Assembly (NCBI GenBank): GCA_903862805.1
Contig: CAIOZP010000460.1
Coordinates: 1-8,038, forward strand
Reading direction: 5' to 3'
Source: an uncultured Fibrobacterota bacterium
GTDB taxonomy: Bacteria > Fibrobacterota > Chitinivibrionia > Chitinivibrionales > CAIOZP01
Length of the DNA stretch: 8,038 bases
Positions 5,685 to 8,038 of the stretch are shown here, piece by piece. How positions within the stretch are numbered: position 1 is the stretch's first letter; each line of letters begins with the position of its first letter. The position numbers and the translations under genes are program-made. The notes under the pieces were generated by a model. It did no database searches. It worked only from the letters and a program-made list of their open reading frames with translations, and had not been told where the DNA came from.

Positions 5685-8038
5685 TTGAAAGCATTTAAAT
5701 TTCTCTCATTCGGACTGTTGGTGACTCTTATACTTTCCTGTGGGAATATGCTCAAGCCCAACAATAGCGCGGCATTGACCGCCGATCTGAGTCTTTCCGT
5801 TGTCAGCAGCAAAACAGCCACCGGTTCAACAGTTTTTTTCAATGTGACAGCGAGTGCTTCTGGAACAGATACGCTTCGCTGGGACAGCTTAGCTGTCGGA
5901 CCACACAGCTTTTCGATCCCTGTTGGAAAAGGAAGAAGCGTTCGTGTCGATAAATTCGTGAACAATGTTTTGAGCGATACTGGAAGTACAGTGATCGATC
6001 TTGTCGCCGGAGTAAACACCGATACCATAATTCTTGTTTCCGCTTTTCCGTTTTTCACTGACACCGTAAACGACACATCCTTCGGCAAAGTGAGCCCAGC
6101 AAGCGGGCAAAATGCTGCCGGAACCCACATAACACTGATCCCGACAGCCGATACCGGATATGAATTTGATCATTGGAGCGGAACCGACAGCAGCAAAATC
6201 AATGCGGGCAATGTTCTTGTCATGCCAACCACCGATTTCACAGCCAAAGCGGTATTCGTCCCTTCGCTTTATTCTTTTGTCGACACGGTCAACGACACAT
6301 CGATGGGAAAGGTCAGTCCGGCCAGCGGCAGCGTGGCGTACAAAACGAAAATGCATCTGAAAGCCATCGTCGATACCGGATATGTTTTCGATCATTGGAG
6401 CGGAGCCGACAGTTCGCTTATTTCAAGCAGCGACTCATTGACAATGTCGCATCATTCGGTGACTGTGAAGGCTGTTTTCAAACCTGCTAAATATGTTTTT
6501 ATTGATACTGTCAACGACACATCGATGGGCAGAGTTTTGCCGGCCAGCGACAGTGTGGCGTTTGGGACGAAACTTGTTCTTAACGCGATCAAAAAAACCG
6601 GATACGCTTTTGATCATTGGGGCGGAAAAGACAGCGCGCTGATTACCGGAACCGACACTCTAATAATGCCTGCTCATGCGGTCACGATCAAGGCAGTATT
6701 CAAAGCAGTAGCATTGCCCAAATACACCATTTACGATACCGCCGATGTCAACGGAAAAGTTGATCCGGTCGGCCCAGTCTCGGTGGATTCGGCATCCAAT
6801 CAGACGATTACCTTCACTCCAGACAGCGGATACATAGTTGACAGCCTGATAGTTGACGGTGTACTTCAATCCAACGCAGGAACAGCCTACACATTCCAGT
6901 CTGTGGATTCAAATCACAGCATCAGAGCAACGTTTAAGAAACCGACAGCGAAGCAGTATCAGATTAATGTGATTTCATCGCCGGTTTCAGGTGGAATCGT
7001 CACTCCGTCGGGAACTGTTTCCGTTGACTCGATGGGTTCAAAGACTTTCGCCATTAAACCCAATAGCGGATACGTGACCGATTCGATCACGCTCAATGGA
7101 GTCAAGGTCGCCAATGCCGATTCGATAACCATAAACAACGTGGTGAAAAACGACACGCTCTGTGTGTGGTTCAAACTTGCATCTTATGCAGTTACATTCG
7201 ATTCCCGAAATGGATCGGCAGTAGCGTCTCAGACGATTACAAACGGAAGCGTAGCCACTAAGCCGGCAGCTCCGACTAAGCTGGGCTACGATTTTGTTGA
7301 CTGGTACAGTGATTCGGGATTCGTGAATGCTTTCGTGTTTGCAAGCACTCCGATAACAGGAGATATAACCCTATACGCAAAATGGGCGGCATCTCCAAAG
7401 TACACAGTGACATATAATTCGAACGTCGCGACATCCGGAACCGTTCCGACAGACCCCGCTCTTTATTTGGCGGGAGCAACTGTCACCGTTCTTGGAAATC
7501 CGAACAATCTCAAGAAAACAAATTTCATCTTCGGTGGATGGGACACTTCGGCTACGAGTTCGACCGGTAAATCAACCATCACGATGGGAACGTCGGATGT
7601 CACATTGTATGCGGTCTGGACAACAGATCCCAAATATTCTGTGACATACAATTCCAACGGAGCGGATTCGGGAACTGCTCCGAGTGATACGGCTACTTAT
7701 CTCTCCGGTGCAACCGCGACAGTTCTTGGGAATCCCGATAGTCTCAAGAAAACCGGATATATGTTTGCAGGTTGGGACACCTTGGCAACTGGAAGTGGCA
7801 CGCAATCATCAGTACTAATAGGTAATTCTTCAGTAACCTTGTATGCGGTCTGGACACCGAATATCAATACGGTAACATTCAATGCGAACAACGGATCAGG
7901 GGCGATGCTGCCTCTTTCGGTGCCAACCGAAGGTACCGTTAAGCTCAGGGGCAATACCTTTACACGGGCTGGATACACATTTATAGGTTGGGCGACCAGT
8001 CCGTCGGGTAATGCAGTTTATCTGGACAGCGCCAGTTA
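5685..8038 (+). CDS. Large InlB-repeat surface lipoprotein, 3' end beyond the window
   Basis: Starting at TTG 5685, the frame stays open for 784 codons to the window end, so the gene is partial. Residues 1-18 are a lipoprotein signal peptide (MKAFKFLSFGLLVTLILS) and Cys19 is the predicted lipidated residue. Gly20 follows rather than Asp, which would favour outer-membrane sorting under E. coli rules. Residues about 20-120 form a Ser/Thr/Val-rich beta-type domain I cannot name. After that come repeats: three of about 72-74 residues with DTVNDTS and FDHW motifs, two of about 75 with SGY and TFK/WFK motifs, then four InlB-B-like units ending in LYAKW, LYAVW or similar, the last one cut. Such repeats occur in adhesins and other surface proteins as stalk modules. 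No catalytic domain is visible, and any functional head may lie further downstream. It is probably co-transcribed with the CsgG-like gene. Confidence 0.88.
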   Translation, partial: MKAFKFLSFGLLVTLILSCGNMLKPNNSAALTADLSLSVVSSKTATGSTVFFNVTASASGTDTLRWDSLAVGPHSFSIPVGKGRSVRVDKFVNNVLSDTGSTVIDLVAGVNTDTIILVSAFPFFTDTVNDTSFGKVSPASGQNAAGTHITLIPTADTGYEFDHWSGTDSSKINAGNVLVMPTTDFTAKAVFVPSLYSFVDTVNDTSMGKVSPASGSVAYKTKMHLKAIVDTGYVFDHWSGADSSLISSSDSLTMSHHSVTVKAVFKPAKYVFIDTVNDTSMGRVLPASDSVAFGTKLVLNAIKKTGYAFDHWGGKDSALITGTDTLIMPAHAVTIKAVFKAVALPKYTIYDTADVNGKVDPVGPVSVDSASNQTITFTPDSGYIVDSLIVDGVLQSNAGTAYTFQSVDSNHSIRATFKKPTAKQYQINVISSPVSGGIVTPSGTVSVDSMGSKTFAIKPNSGYVTDSITLNGVKVANADSITINNVVKNDTLCVWFKLASYAVTFDSRNGSAVASQTITNGSVATKPAAPTKLGYDFVDWYSDSGFVNAFVFASTPITGDITLYAKWAASPKYTVTYNSNVATSGTVPTDPALYLAGATVTVLGNPNNLKKTNFIFGGWDTSATSSTGKSTITMGTSDVTLYAVWTTDPKYSVTYNSNGADSGTAPSDTATYLSGATATVLGNPDSLKKTGYMFAGWDTLATGSGTQSSVLIGNSSVTLYAVWTPNINTVTFNANNGSGAMLPLSVPTEGTVKLRGNTFTRAGYTFIGWATSPSGNAVYLDSAS
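6045..6707 (+). repeat. Three divergent InlB-B-like repeats (type 1)
   Basis: Units start near 6045, 6270 and 6492, about 222 nt apart. Each reads DTVNDTS, then SPAS or a variant, GY.FDHW.G near the middle, and a KAVF or similar end. Units two and three share 46 of 72 residues by hand alignment. They also share 20 identical bases at 6288-6307 and 6510-6529. The pattern fits the divergent InlB B-repeat family. Confidence 0.8.
6720..7175 (+). repeat. Two divergent InlB-B-like repeats (type 2)
   Basis: Units at about 6720-6944 and 6954-7175 share a KYTI or QYQI opening, a G.V.P motif, SVDS, a T/AF..(P/K)..SGY core with VDSLIVDGV or TDSITLNGV, and an ATFKK or VWFK end. They lack the DTVNDTS and FDHW marks of the preceding three units, so they form a separate subtype. 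Confidence 0.7.
7185..8038 (+). repeat. Four Listeria-Bacteroides (InlB-B) repeats, last one cut
   Basis: Units lie at about 7185-7385, 7398-7619, 7632-7853 and 7866 to the window end. Each opens with a VT(F/Y)(D/N) strand and carries a central (F/W)xGW or VDW motif; the three complete units end in LYA(K/V)W. The second and third are both exactly 74 residues and share 48 residues by hand alignment. This matches the InlB B-repeat (Flg_new) family. Confidence 0.85.

Noticed and set aside
5606..7978. Several minus-strand reading frames of 60-174 codons across the lipoprotein region
   Set aside because: They lie antisense to a continuous 784-codon frame with clear repeats, signal peptide and ribosome binding site. 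They have no recognisable domains and are shadows.
6045..8038. CRISPR array or simple tandem DNA repeat
   Set aside because: The repeats are about 220 nt, diverged at DNA level, in frame, and encode InlB-like protein modules. There are no short identical repeats with spacers.

Overview
The window reads as a piece of a flagellated, Gram-negative-type bacterium. It encodes an L-ring and a P-ring protein, a lipoprotein and a CsgG-type periplasmic protein, and GC is about 50% over most of its length. A CsgG-domain protein beside a long lipoprotein built of InlB/Listeria-Bacteroides-type repeats is a pairing I associate with Fibrobacterota and related free-living lineages. That placement is inference and weak. 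All genes lie on the + strand.

Region 1 (1 to about 300) is foreign to the rest. GC is about 30% by hand count, codons are AT-rich, and the encoded peptide looks like the C-terminal part of a T4-type phage tail or baseplate protein. It runs without a stop into flgA. The frame is also open to the left edge, so the ATG at 9 is probably not a true start. The join near 290-311 removes the FlgA signal peptide. An assembly chimera is the simplest explanation.

Region 2 (about 300-2895) is the end of a flagellar operon: flgA (P-ring chaperone), flgH (L-ring) and flgI (P-ring), with gaps of 25 and 12 nt and good ribosome binding sites. No flgJ follows within the window.

Region 3 (3044-4627) is a cytoplasmic two-GAF GGDEF diguanylate cyclase. 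Its catalytic motif and its RxxD inhibitory site are both intact.

Region 4 (4628-4942) is a 315-nt non-coding stretch. It holds two foldable elements, a terminator-like hairpin, a weak candidate promoter, and a perfect CRP-type palindrome, TGTGA-N6-TCACA.

Region 5 (4943-8038) is a probable two-gene operon. It contains a secreted CsgG-family protein with an unusual C-terminal hydrophobic helix, and a TTG-initiated lipoprotein of at least 784 codons that is still open at the window end. The lipoprotein carries at least nine InlB-like repeats in three subtypes.

Taken together, the window joins motility, c-di-GMP synthesis and a putative surface lipoprotein. A motile-to-attached switch is a reasonable hypothesis, but the sequence alone does not show it.
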